The notes: generated by a model from the sequence alone, not told the origin. A DNA stretch of 54,399 bases from an uncultured Clostridia bacterium (GCA_944340905.1 CALVLT010000013.1:1-54399); one strand, 5' to 3'. Numbered from the stretch's first letter, positions 34,630 through 42,828 are shown. Translations and numbers: made by a program.

Positions 34630-34920
34630 TTACTTTTCCTCGACTTTTGTGATCATACGGCGCAGGACGACGTCGGAAATGCCGGCAATGCGGTCAAGTT
34701 CTTTGACTGCCGCGCCGCCTGCGTGGAACGTCATCAGTGCGTAGAATGCTTCCGACTTGAACGCGATGGGGTACTGCAATTTCTTGACGCCCCACTTGTC
34801 CGTCGCTTCGACGGAGCCGCCCATGCCTGTCACGATGTCGGCGTACTTCTTGAGTTCCGCCTCACGCGCCTCTTCCTCCATGTCGCTGCGAAGAAGAATG
34901 AGCATTTCGTACTTCTGCAT
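34630..34920 (-). CDS. rpsF: Ribosomal protein bS6
   Basis: 96-residue platform protein of the 30S subunit; binds 16S rRNA as a dimer with bS18. Typical N-terminus KYEMLILLRSDM and the central GVKKLQYPIAF. GGGAGGTG lies 7 nt before the ATG at 34920. First gene of the operon rpsF-ssb-rpsR with a promoter 80-110 nt upstream and a structured leader. Confidence 0.97.
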   Translation of the reverse strand: MQKYEMLILLRSDMEEEAREAELKKYADIVTGMGGSVEATDKWGVKKLQYPIAFKSEAFYALMTFHAGGAAVKELDRIAGISDVVLRRMITKVEEK

Positions 34921-34934
34921 ACTTTTTCACCTCC

Positions 34935-34998
34935 CGGTCTTATTCGGCATGCCACCCGCGGCATGCAAGGTAAATGCGGGTTTTCACCCGTGCACATT
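34935..34998 (-). promoter_or_regulatory. Structured leader of the rpsF operon, candidate S6:S18 autoregulatory site
   Basis: On the minus strand GCATGCC (34966-34960) pairs with GGCATGC (34953-34947) around a 6-nt loop and is followed by CGAA; just upstream CGGGTGAAAACCCG forms a second hairpin (about 34988-34975). Leaders of rpsF operons in many bacteria carry an RNA motif bound by the S6:S18 complex that mimics the rRNA site and contains a CCG-type element; position and hairpin fit, but the exact consensus was not verified. Confidence 0.5.
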
Positions 34999-35027
34999 AT
35001 TTTACTATATTTTGCCGCGCAAGTCAA
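34999..35027 (-). promoter_or_regulatory. rpsF operon promoter, TTGACT-17-TAAAAT
   Basis: On the minus strand TTGACT (35027-35022), 17 bp, TAAAAT (35004-34999). An overlapping TATAGT is an alternative -10 at slightly shorter spacing. Confidence 0.7.
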
Positions 35028-35063
35028 CGGCTTTTGACCGCTCAGCGGGTATTTTTTGCGAAA

Positions 35064-37685
35064 TTACGTGCCGATGTCCGTTCCCGTGTCGCCCGATTGA
35101 GAAGGATCGCCGAGATATTTGATATAGCGGATGACGCCGCCCACCGTGAGCTGGTTGAGGTTGGTATAGGTGGTATCTTCGTTGACCGGATAGTCAATCG
35201 TCTGATAGGGATTTTCGGCGATGATGCCGTGCAGCCAGAGCTTCCAAAGGGGCATCTGGTTGATGGCGTCCGTTGCGCCTGAAATTGTGGGTGCGATGTC
35301 GAGGATGGGGGTGTCCGTGTTGTCGATGACGGCAGTGATCGCACCCGTCTCGTCCACCGTTTCGCCGCCGAATATGATATACCAGATGCCGTCAAGGAAT
35401 CTGTCCACGGGTTGGTTTCTGATTTCCGTGCCGTCTGTCTCGTCCCAGTCTGCGCGGTACTTCGTTGCGATCGCCGCGCCGTCGGGCACGGGAACGATCG
35501 TCTCATTCTCCGTATAATAGTATTTTTGTTCGACGTCCTCCTCGGGAAGGATATAGTACGTCTGTGCGCCGCTCTCGTCCTTGCCCGTGCGCACGGCAAG
35601 CGTCTGTTCGTGATAGGTGATCGCGCCGTCCGCGTCTGGGATAAAGGTTTCGCTGTCCAGCGTGTATTCGGTGACGGTGCGCTCAAGGTCGATGCGCTCC
35701 ACGCGGGAATAATCGCTGCCCTCGTCGAGTACGCGCGCGTTGACATAGTAGCCGTTCCCGTCCTCCATCACAGGGTAGGCGACGAGCTGCTGCACCTGTG
35801 CGCCGTCCTGCACGATCGTGCGCTCGGTGTGGTAATAGAGTTGATCGTCGCCTTGCATGACGGGCGTGCCGCCCGTGCCGTTTGTTTCGGCGGTGTAGCC
35901 GTCCTGCAGCGTGGCGATCGTGACGCCTGCGGGAAGGGCGGCAAGCGCGCCGCCGTTGTCATAGTCCACCTGCTGCCACGTATAGGCGGAGGGTGTCAGA
36001 ACGACCTGCGGGCGGATAAAGGTGCGCACCGTCTCGGCGCCGTCCGTGCCCGTGACGATCACCCTGTGCACGGTCTCATTGTCCGAAACCTTCTGCCCGT
36101 CCGCAAAGAACCAGCCCGCAGTCACTTCATGTTTGGCGGAAGAACTATCCGTATAGAAGTACACTTCCCATGCTTTGAACGAGCCGTCGACATAATCGAC
36201 CGTCGGCAGCATGGCGTCGGGGCGCTCGACGTACCCTGCGCTGTCAGGGCCGTCGGGGTCGAGGAGATAATCGTAATTTTTGATATAGTCCTCATAGGTG
36301 CGCCCCTCGCCGTTCGTCCCGAGGTCGAGATAGGAATAGATCTGATCGCCGTATACCTGCTCGACGGTCAGATGTCTCACGTCGTAGGCGAGAGTGGAGA
36401 GGGTGCTTTCGGCAAGGTTTTCCAGCAGCAGATTGTTCTCAAAGGCTTTCTCTTCCAGGATGTCCGAAAGGCGCAGTTCCTGTGTTGCCTGCGCAAGGTC
36501 GCCCAACTGCGTTTCGGCAAGGGAGGAAAGCAGGGCGCTTCCCTCCGTGTTGATGACGTCTTTCAGGGTGAGCGAGTTGATCTTTTGCTGGTCGCTCATG
36601 TCCGCAATGCGCCAGTCGCGCATCGCCTGCATGATGCCCGAGGAGGAATCGTCAATGCTGACGACCTGCCCGAGGCGCAGCCGCTCGAGCTTTGCCTGGT
36701 TGCCCAGATCGTCCACCGTCCAGTCGCGGATGGCGCCCAGCAGCCCCGTGGCGTCGGGGGAAATGGAGATGACGTCGGCAAGGCTGGCGTCCGCCATCAC
36801 GTTGTCCGCGCCCGAAAGGGCACTCAGCCGCTTTTTCTGGTAGTATTTGCCTGTGAGGGGATCGCGGAGCATCTCCACCGTCTTTGTGCCGTCCGCATTC
36901 TCCGTAATTTGGTAGGTCTCGCCCTCCGTGCCGTAGGCAAGGTAGCGCATGGCGCTGTTGGAATCCGCCGTCACGTCGAGCGCCGCCTCCACCGTCAGCC
37001 TGTTGATGATCGTGCCATCCTCGCTTCCCTCGGTCAGGGTGCGGATGGTCGTCGCCTCCTTGCCCTCGTTCATCACGAACGTGCCGTCAACGACGGTGAA
37101 GTCGCCGCCCTCCTCGTTGGTGCCCTCTACGCCGTAGCACAGCGCGATGAGCAGGGGATCGGATTCGGGAGTGACGCTCAGCGCCGTACCCAGCTGTACA
37201 GATTGAATGGTCTCGGAAAAATATTCTCCCATGCCGGAGAAGAGAGTCGCCTTGAATTCGTCGGCGTCGAGGGTGACGCCCACGGCGGAGAGCTGTTCGT
37301 TCAGCTGCGAGATCAGCGTGTCCACATAGGGGGTGTACTCCGCCAGATCGCCGAGGCTGTCAACGCCGCCCGCAAGCTGTTGGGTGAGCTGCAGCACGCT
37401 CATGTCCGCCGCGGCGTCCGTCAGCCATGCGCTGTAATCGAGGCCGAACAGGTCAAAGGCATCGCGCAGGGGGCGGGTGCCCAGGTAAAAGCCCGCGCCG
37501 AACAGTCCGCCGAGGGCAAAAAAGATGCCCACGAGAAAGGCGAGCAGCACGGCAAGCACGCGCCCGACAAAATTGCGGGGCGCGTAGCGGGTGCGGGGGA
37601 AGATCTTTCCCTCCCTGACAAGCTGTTTTTCCAGCGCGATCTTCTGGGCATCCGATGCCCTGCGCGCCTTTTTGTCCTTTTTCAT
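35064..37685 (-). CDS. Large membrane-anchored protein with internal repeats, unknown function
   Basis: 873 residues. A basic cytosolic start (KKDKKARRASD...) is followed by one strong membrane segment at about 40-70 (VGRVLAVLLAFLVGIFFALGG...), after which the chain is acidic and probably extracytoplasmic. Residues about 300-470 show repeats of about 40 residues built around 'L-x-D-V-I/V-S-I ... G-x-L/M-x-A-x-R-D-W' (ISPDATGLLGAIRDWTVDDL; IDDSSSGIMQAMRDWRIADM) and continue as LKDVINTEGSALLSSLAETQL. The C-terminal half is Tyr/Thr/Asp-rich with beta-strand character. No signal peptidase or sortase motif. No family recognised. The ATG overlaps the stop of the upstream 106-residue gene (ATGA). 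Confidence 0.8.
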   Translation of the reverse strand: MKKDKKARRASDAQKIALEKQLVREGKIFPRTRYAPRNFVGRVLAVLLAFLVGIFFALGGLFGAGFYLGTRPLRDAFDLFGLDYSAWLTDAAADMSVLQLTQQLAGGVDSLGDLAEYTPYVDTLISQLNEQLSAVGVTLDADEFKATLFSGMGEYFSETIQSVQLGTALSVTPESDPLLIALCYGVEGTNEEGGDFTVVDGTFVMNEGKEATTIRTLTEGSEDGTIINRLTVEAALDVTADSNSAMRYLAYGTEGETYQITENADGTKTVEMLRDPLTGKYYQKKRLSALSGADNVMADASLADVISISPDATGLLGAIRDWTVDDLGNQAKLERLRLGQVVSIDDSSSGIMQAMRDWRIADMSDQQKINSLTLKDVINTEGSALLSSLAETQLGDLAQATQELRLSDILEEKAFENNLLLENLAESTLSTLAYDVRHLTVEQVYGDQIYSYLDLGTNGEGRTYEDYIKNYDYLLDPDGPDSAGYVERPDAMLPTVDYVDGSFKAWEVYFYTDSSSAKHEVTAGWFFADGQKVSDNETVHRVIVTGTDGAETVRTFIRPQVVLTPSAYTWQQVDYDNGGALAALPAGVTIATLQDGYTAETNGTGGTPVMQGDDQLYYHTERTIVQDGAQVQQLVAYPVMEDGNGYYVNARVLDEGSDYSRVERIDLERTVTEYTLDSETFIPDADGAITYHEQTLAVRTGKDESGAQTYYILPEEDVEQKYYYTENETIVPVPDGAAIATKYRADWDETDGTEIRNQPVDRFLDGIWYIIFGGETVDETGAITAVIDNTDTPILDIAPTISGATDAINQMPLWKLWLHGIIAENPYQTIDYPVNEDTTYTNLNQLTVGGVIRYIKYLGDPSQSGDTGTDIGT

Positions 37686-38002
37686 GCCCGTTCTCCTTTT
37701 ACGATCAGAAAGATGCCTGCGCCGTAGAAGTCATATTCGCCAATGTCGTCCGCCGCAAACACGTCGCCCCGGGCAAAGGGGAGTTCTCCCCGTTTCCATT
37801 TCAGGTGCCCGTAGCCGCGTTCGATGCGGATATATTCTCTGCCGCCGCAAAAGCGTTTGAACCTGCCGCCGCTCTCGATCAGCAATACGTTGTTGCAGGT
37901 GCGCACGCTGCCGCTCTGCACGCTGCGCGCCTCCCCGAATTCCTCCTGCGAGGCGGGCAGGGACAGCTCCTGCGGGAGTGCGCCGATTTTTTGAAGTTCC
38001 AT
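37682..38002 (-). CDS. Unknown 106-residue protein, possibly from a leaderless mRNA
   Basis: A small soluble protein, LQKIGALPQELSLPASQEEF...CNNVLLIESGGRFKRFCGG...FAADDIGEYDFYGAGIFLIVKGERA, with beta-rich, cupin-like alternation but no recognised family. ATG at 38002 is chosen; the frame goes 13 codons further but crosses the promoter. There is no Shine-Dalgarno sequence, and the -10 box ends only 6 nt before the ATG. It overlaps the following 873-residue gene by ATGA, so the two form an operon. Confidence 0.65.
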   Translation of the reverse strand: MELQKIGALPQELSLPASQEEFGEARSVQSGSVRTCNNVLLIESGGRFKRFCGGREYIRIERGYGHLKWKRGELPFARGDVFAADDIGEYDFYGAGIFLIVKGERA

Positions 38003-38008
38003 ATCCCT

Positions 38009-38037
38009 ATTATAATTTGCGCGCGCGCAAATTGCAA
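38009..38037 (-). promoter_or_regulatory. Promoter TTGCAA-17-TATAAT, next to ATG
   Basis: On the minus strand TTGCAA (38037-38032), 17 bp with a GCGCGCGCGC core, TATAAT (38014-38009). Transcription should begin at about 38002, the A of the start codon. Confidence 0.75.
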
Positions 38038-38097
38038 GCATTTTGCCGTGGAATAATTTTGCGTGCGGGCGCGATGCCTGCGCTCTTTACAGACATG

Positions 38098-38158
38098 CAA
38101 AGGCTTCCCCTTGGGGGGGAGCTCCGCCGCAGGCGGTGATGAGGGGGATTTCCGCCCT
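38098..38158. repeat. Short palindromic repeat, copy B
   Basis: AGGCTTCCCCTTGGGGGGGAGCT followed by CCGCCGCAGGCGG and GATGAGGGGGATTTCCGCCC. The first part matches the element at 13828. It fills the gap between rmuC and the convergent-side neighbour and may help end rmuC transcription. Confidence 0.55.
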
Positions 38159-39304
38159 TCATTCCTCGTCGGGAGGGAGGGTGCCGCCCACTGTGCGGAA
38201 GGATTCCAGCTTTCTGCCGATGGTCCCCGTGCGCTTTTCGGCGCTCTCCACGGTGTCCTGCGCCTCCTGCAGTTTCTTTCTCGTCTTTTCCAGAAGTTCC
38301 GCGAACTTTGCAAAGTCGGCGCGGAAGGAATCGAGCATGAGCCGCAGTTCTCCCGAGCGCTTTTCGATGGCCGCCGTGCGGAATCCCGTCTGCAGGGTGG
38401 AGAGCAGCGCGCCGAGGTTGGTCGGCCCCACGGCAAGGATGCGCTTTGCGCGCAGCCAGTCGGAGAGTCCGTCCGTGCGCACGACTTCGGCGTACAGCCC
38501 CTCGCTGGGCAGGTACATGATCGCAAAGTCCGTGGTGACAGGGGGAAGGATGTATTTTCTCGCAATGGACTCCGCCTGCGTCCGGACGGCGCGCTCCAGA
38601 TTTTTGCGCGCACGCTCCTCGCCCTCCTTGTCGCCCCGTTCAGACGCCGATACCAGCCGCTCGAATTCCTCTACGGGGAACTTGCTGTCAACGGGCAGGT
38701 ACATCTCCCCGTCCCGCGCAGGCAGGACGATCGCAAAGTCCACCAGCGAGTTGTCGAGGGGATTGAGCTTGACGCTGCGGCGGTACTGCTCGGGCGCGAG
38801 CATCTGCTCGAGCAGGGCGTCGAGCTGCGCTTCTCCCCACGTGCCGCGCAGCTTGACGTTGGAAAAGACGCGGCGGATATCGGCGACGGAGGAGGAAAGC
38901 CCCTTCATCTCGCCCACGCTCTCATACATTTTTTCCAGCCGCTCGGTGATGCGCGCAAAGGTATCGGAGAGCTTGCCGTCGATGGAGTTGGTGAGCTTTT
39001 CGTCCACCGTCCTGCGGATGCGCTCGAGGTTCTGCGCGTTGACGTCCACAACGTATTTGATGTCGTCCGCCAGCCTGTTCTGAATGTTGACGAGCCGTGC
39101 CTCCGTCGAGCGCTCCAACCGTTCGAGCGTGCGCGCGTTGTAGTCGGCAAGTTTTCCCACGGCGTCTGTCTTTTCTTCGAGGCGGCGCAGCTGTTCCTGC
39201 GCGGCGCCGCTGCCCGTTCTGCGCGCCTTTACAAGCAGCAGTACGAGCAGAATAAGGCAGAGGGTACACAAAATCGTGCATACGATGGCAAGAATTTCGG
39301 TCAT
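38159..39304 (-). CDS. rmuC: RmuC family DNA recombination protein
   Basis: 381 residues. An N-terminal membrane anchor (ILAIVCTILCTLCLILLVLLLVK) is followed by a coiled coil (about 35-150) and the RmuC nuclease-like domain (RGTWGEAQLDALLEQMLAPEQY, VDSKFPVEEFERL, KYILPPVTTDFAIMYLPSEGLYAEV, VGPTNLGALLSTLQTGF). In E. coli RmuC limits inversions between repeats; the biochemical activity is not settled. ATG 39304 overlaps the stop of cca (ATGA). The much longer open frame upstream is a shadow of cca. Confidence 0.94.
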   Translation of the reverse strand: MTEILAIVCTILCTLCLILLVLLLVKARRTGSGAAQEQLRRLEEKTDAVGKLADYNARTLERLERSTEARLVNIQNRLADDIKYVVDVNAQNLERIRRTVDEKLTNSIDGKLSDTFARITERLEKMYESVGEMKGLSSSVADIRRVFSNVKLRGTWGEAQLDALLEQMLAPEQYRRSVKLNPLDNSLVDFAIVLPARDGEMYLPVDSKFPVEEFERLVSASERGDKEGEERARKNLERAVRTQAESIARKYILPPVTTDFAIMYLPSEGLYAEVVRTDGLSDWLRAKRILAVGPTNLGALLSTLQTGFRTAAIEKRSGELRLMLDSFRADFAKFAELLEKTRKKLQEAQDTVESAEKRTGTIGRKLESFRTVGGTLPPDEE

Positions 39305-40656
39305 GATCTCTCCTTTGTGCAGTTTTTCAGGTGCTTGAAAAGTCTTTCGCGGGTGTTGCGCGTGCCGTCCTGCACGCAGTAGAGCAGCAGCTCGTGCAGC
39401 GTTTCTCCTGCCCGCCTTCCGCGGATGCCGAGGGCGGCAAGGTCGGTGCCGTTCACCGCCAGCTCCTTCAGGGAGAAGGGCACGCCCTCCGCGCGCATCT
39501 TGTCCAGAATGCGCCGCCATTTGACGACGCCGGGCGCGGGGGAGGTATCGTCCTTGCAGGCGGAATAGTCGGCTTGGCGCAGCGCGAGCAGATCGTCCAG
39601 CAGGGGATATTCTTCCAACAGTTCGCGGCGCACCTTGCTCTCCCGCATCGCCAGGTTGTAATCGCGCATGTGCAGGGCAATGAGCCGCACGGTGCGCTCC
39701 GCCGCTTTTTTGGGCGCTTTCAGGCGGGCGAGGATGTCCGCCGCGATGCGCGCGCCCTCCTCGGGGTGGGCGTAGAAGTTGCCGTCGCGCAGCATGCAGA
39801 AGGGCTTGCCCACGTCGTGCAGCAGCGCCGCCCAGCGGACGGAGGGGGGCGCATACAACACGCAGCGCAGGGAGTGCTCGAGCACGTCGTAGCGGTGGAA
39901 GTCGGCGCGCTGGGGCATGCCGCCGCCCGCCGCAAGTTCGGGCATCAGCTCGCTTAAGACCTGCGTATCGCGCAGAATGCACAGCCCGCGGTAAGGTCCC
40001 CGTTCTCCGCCCGCCTTTTTGTCGGCGTGCAGCAAAAGGTTCAGCTCGGCATAGATGCGCTCGGGCGCAATGTCACGGATGAGCGCATGGTGCCCGCGCG
40101 CGCCCGCCAGGCATTCCTCATCGGGGGCAAAGCCCGTCTGCGCGGCAAGGCGGGCGAGGCGCACAAGGCGCAGCCCGTCCTCCCCGAACACCTTTTTGGC
40201 GGGGGCGACGGTGCGCAGCTTTTTTGCGCAGATATCCGCAATGCCGCCCAGCGGGTCGCGGTATTCGCCCGCCGCAATGTCGTAGTAGACGGCGTTCGCG
40301 CAGAAGTCGCGCCGCCGCGCGTCGAGGGCGATGTCGTCGGTGAACGCGATCTCGGCGGGTGTGTGGATGCCGCGCACGTATTTGTCCGAGCGGAAGCGGG
40401 TGAACTCATATTCCGTGCCTTCCCCGTCGGCAAGTTTCACCGTGCCCGTGTTGCGGTAGACGGCGCGCACGGTAAAGCCGCACGCGCGCGCGGCGGCCTC
40501 CGCTTCGGCCTCGTCCGCGGGGGAACAGATGTCCCAGTCCGCACGTTCGGGGAAGTGACCGGCGAGAAAATCGCGCACGCTCCCGCCCACGGCGTAGAGG
40601 GGGGCGGGCAGCCGTGCGGCAAGTTCTTTGAGTGCGACCGGAATGACAGTGTTCAA
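39301..40656 (-). CDS. cca: CCA tRNA nucleotidyltransferase (class II) with HD domain
   Basis: Adds or repairs the 3' CCA of tRNAs using CTP and ATP. The nucleotidyltransferase head shows YAVGGSVRDFLAGH, DWDICS (catalytic Asp pair), EFTRFRSDKY and RRRDFCANAVYYD; the RNA-binding GEDGLRLVRLARLA follows. The HD domain (YDVLEHSLRC, LLHDVGKP) marks the bacterial HD-containing subgroup. 451 residues. Start TTG at 40656, 5 nt after GGAGG. It shares its promoter region with the divergent lipid kinase gene and precedes rmuC. Confidence 0.95.
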   Translation of the reverse strand: MNTVIPVALKELAARLPAPLYAVGGSVRDFLAGHFPERADWDICSPADEAEAEAAARACGFTVRAVYRNTGTVKLADGEGTEYEFTRFRSDKYVRGIHTPAEIAFTDDIALDARRRDFCANAVYYDIAAGEYRDPLGGIADICAKKLRTVAPAKKVFGEDGLRLVRLARLAAQTGFAPDEECLAGARGHHALIRDIAPERIYAELNLLLHADKKAGGERGPYRGLCILRDTQVLSELMPELAAGGGMPQRADFHRYDVLEHSLRCVLYAPPSVRWAALLHDVGKPFCMLRDGNFYAHPEEGARIAADILARLKAPKKAAERTVRLIALHMRDYNLAMRESKVRRELLEEYPLLDDLLALRQADYSACKDDTSPAPGVVKWRRILDKMRAEGVPFSLKELAVNGTDLAALGIRGRRAGETLHELLLYCVQDGTRNTRERLFKHLKNCTKERS

Positions 40657-40688
40657 AAAGGCCTCCGCGGAAAAATTTTTCTGAAATG

Positions 40689-40717
40689 AGTATAACAGAT
40701 TTGCAAAAAAATTGCAA
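40689..40717 (-). promoter_or_regulatory. cca promoter, TTGCAA-17-TATACT, sharing its -35 box
   Basis: On the minus strand TTGCAA (40717-40712), 17 bp, TATACT (40694-40689). The TTGCAA is palindromic and is also the -35 box of the plus-strand promoter. Confidence 0.75.
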
Positions 40718-40740
40718 TCGTGCGGGAAATATTGTATAAT
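40712..40740 (+). promoter_or_regulatory. Lipid kinase promoter, TTGCAA-17-TATAAT, sharing its -35 box
   Basis: TTGCAA (40712-40717), 17 bp, TATAAT (40735-40740). Leader of about 40 nt before the ATG at 40788. Confidence 0.8.
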
Positions 40741-40787
40741 GTTTCTCAGATTACATTTCGGATGATGGGGTACGGGAGAAAAACGGC

Positions 40788-41651
40788 ATGTTCAACGTCA
40801 TTGTCAACTGCCATGCTCGCAATTGCAAGAAGATCGCTGCCGAGATCGAAAAGAAGTTCCGCGCACGCGGGATCGCCTACCGTATGTTCTACACCGAGCG
40901 GACGGGCGATGCGGAAAAATATGCGCGCAGTCTGACGCAGGCAGGGGGCAGGGAGTTCCTCGTCGTGGGCGGGGACGGCACGCTGAACGAGGTGGTGAGC
41001 GGGCTTTCCGACCCCTCCTCCTGCACGCTCGGCCTCATCCCCGCGGGCACGGGCAACGATTTTGCCGCCGCCGTGGGCATTCCGCGCGGCGTCCGTGCCC
41101 TCGATCTCATTTTAGACGGCGAGCCGCGGCCGGTGGACTATATCGAATGCGGAACGCGCCGCAGCATCAACATCGTGGGAACGGGCATCGACGTGGAGAT
41201 CCTGCGCCGCTGCGCCGCCATGAAACACGGTACCAACAAGGGCAAGTACTTCTGCAGCCTCGTGGCAACGCTCTTCCATTACCGCGGCACAAAACTCACC
41301 GTCACGACGGGCGGCGAAACGAAGGAATACTTCGCGCTCATCGCCGCCGTATGCAACGGCAGACAGTTGGGCGGCGGCATTCCGCTCTGCCCCGCGGCAA
41401 GGGCGGACGACGGACAGCTCGAGCTGGTCGTGGTGGACAGCCCCAAACGCAGAAAGCTGCTGTTCGAGCTGATCCGCCTCATGCGCGGAAAGCTGCTGGA
41501 GCGGCCCATCACCCACCATATCCCCTGTTCGGAGGCGGTCATCTCCTCCCCCGACGGCCCCATTTTCGTGCAGTATGACGGCGAGATCGCACAGGCGGAC
41601 GCGCTGAATGCGCACCTTGTAAGCGGCAAACTCAAAATGTACCGAGGCTGA
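40788..41651 (+). CDS. Diacylglycerol kinase family lipid kinase, paralog 2
   Basis: 287 residues. VGGDGTLNEVVSGL near 58 and IPAGTGNDFAAAVGIP near 83 are the ATP-binding motifs; the C-terminal beta-sandwich contains GGGIPLCPAARADDGQLELVVV, which in the family helps to bind metal and substrate, and YDGEIAQ. It probably phosphorylates diacylglycerol to phosphatidate for lipid turnover. Differences from the 17018 paralog (GTGND here, GTTND there) suggest separate roles. The next gene begins 1 nt after its stop, so they form an operon. Confidence 0.92.
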   Translation: MFNVIVNCHARNCKKIAAEIEKKFRARGIAYRMFYTERTGDAEKYARSLTQAGGREFLVVGGDGTLNEVVSGLSDPSSCTLGLIPAGTGNDFAAAVGIPRGVRALDLILDGEPRPVDYIECGTRRSINIVGTGIDVEILRRCAAMKHGTNKGKYFCSLVATLFHYRGTKLTVTTGGETKEYFALIAAVCNGRQLGGGIPLCPAARADDGQLELVVVDSPKRRKLLFELIRLMRGKLLERPITHHIPCSEAVISSPDGPIFVQYDGEIAQADALNAHLVSGKLKMYRG

Positions 41652-41652
41652 T

Positions 41653-42705
41653 ATGAACCTTTACCGGGAAGTGCTCGACAATATCCCCACGGCTGCGGTC
41701 GTCGTGGATAAAAATATGAAGGTGCGGTATACCAACCGCGCCTTCCGCGAGCGCTTTCATGCGGCAAAGGCAAGGGGGACGCTCAAGGATACGACGGGCT
41801 GCACGTCGGAGGAGGTCTGCGGCGCGGGCGTGCGCTGCGCCTATTGCCCGATGCACACCCTCTTTATCGACGCATGGAAAAACGGCGGGCGGGCGTTCCG
41901 CAAGCTCATCATGCGGGGCGGGGAGGGGGATATCTCCTTCCGCATCCGCGTCACCCCCCTGGGGAAATATCTGCTCGGCGTCGTGGACGACGCCTATTCC
42001 ACCGAGATCGCGCGCGAGATGTATTCCGCGCAGGATATCCAGCAGCGCCTTCTGCCCCCCGCAGGGAGCGGTACGGGCACGCACTATTCCTTCATGTACA
42101 TTCCCTGCCGCGAGATCGGCGGCGACCTGCCCGACGTGTACGAGACGAAAGGCGAGACGATGGGCTTTCTTGCCGACGTCTCGGGCAAGGGCATTTCGGC
42201 GGGCATGCTCTCCGCGTTCGTCAAGGCGGGCTGGGACAGGAACGAACCTTCGCCCTCCAAGGCGCTCACGGGGCTGAACGCCAAGTTTCAGGAACTCAAT
42301 CTGGACGAGCGCTCGTACGTCACGGCGGTGGCGGTGCGCATCGACCGCAGCAGGCGGGAGATCGTGTACAGCGTGGCGGGGCACAATGCGCCCATGCTGC
42401 TCAAGAGCGCATTGGGCATCGACGAGATCGTCATGAACTCTCCGCCCATCTCGGGCTGGATCCCCGAATTCACCTATTCGGACAGGGCGATCGGGTATCG
42501 GGAAGGGGATATCCTCGTGCTGCTCACGGACGGCGTGACAGAGAGCAGGAACGCCGCGGGCGAGCAGTTCGGCATCGAACGCGTGGAGGAGGTGCTGCGG
42601 CGCTCGCAGAGCGCGGAACAGTTCATCGAGCGGCTCAAGGCAGTGCTCCGCGAGTTCTGCGGCACGTTTGACGACGACATCACCGCCGTTGCCTTCGATC
42701 TGTAA
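41653..42705 (+). CDS. PAS-domain PP2C-type serine phosphatase (RsbU/SpoIIE family) with Cys-rich insert
   Basis: 350 residues, cytosolic. Residues 1-125 form a PAS-like sensor (NIPTAAVVVDKNMKVRYTNRAF). It contains CTSEEVCGAGVRCAYCPM, four cysteines spaced as a possible Fe-S or metal site. Residues 135-350 are a SpoIIE/PP2C phosphatase: QDIQQRLLPP, REIGGDLPDVYE (metal-binding Gly-Gly-Asp), LADVSGKGISAGMLSA, SVAGHNAPMLL, LLTDGVTE and FDDDITAVAFDL (metal-binding Asp). Such enzymes dephosphorylate anti-sigma-factor antagonists in partner-switching systems; no partner gene lies in this window. Co-transcribed with the lipid kinase. Confidence 0.9.
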   Translation: MNLYREVLDNIPTAAVVVDKNMKVRYTNRAFRERFHAAKARGTLKDTTGCTSEEVCGAGVRCAYCPMHTLFIDAWKNGGRAFRKLIMRGGEGDISFRIRVTPLGKYLLGVVDDAYSTEIAREMYSAQDIQQRLLPPAGSGTGTHYSFMYIPCREIGGDLPDVYETKGETMGFLADVSGKGISAGMLSAFVKAGWDRNEPSPSKALTGLNAKFQELNLDERSYVTAVAVRIDRSRREIVYSVAGHNAPMLLKSALGIDEIVMNSPPISGWIPEFTYSDRAIGYREGDILVLLTDGVTESRNAAGEQFGIERVEEVLRRSQSAEQFIERLKAVLREFCGTFDDDITAVAFDL

Positions 42706-42766
42706 ACAGGGTGTTGCACGCAAAATTTTACGGCAAGTAAAATATTTACAATTTTTTGCCATAGTC

Positions 42767-42795
42767 TTGACATTTGTCTATGAAGTGGCTATAAT
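42767..42795 (+). promoter_or_regulatory. Promoter TTGACA-17-TATAAT
   Basis: Perfect consensus: TTGACA (42767-42772), 17 bp, TATAAT (42790-42795), 33 nt before the ATG of the 74-residue membrane protein. Confidence 0.9.
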
Positions 42796-42828
42796 ATATG
42801 GTAGAAAATCTTTGAAGGAGAATTTGAT

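Noticed and set aside
35038-35054. Small hairpin plus T-run after the 873-residue gene as its terminator
   Set aside because: The T-run lies on the plus strand side (CCGCT-C-AGCGG then GTATTTTTT), the wrong orientation for the minus-strand gene.
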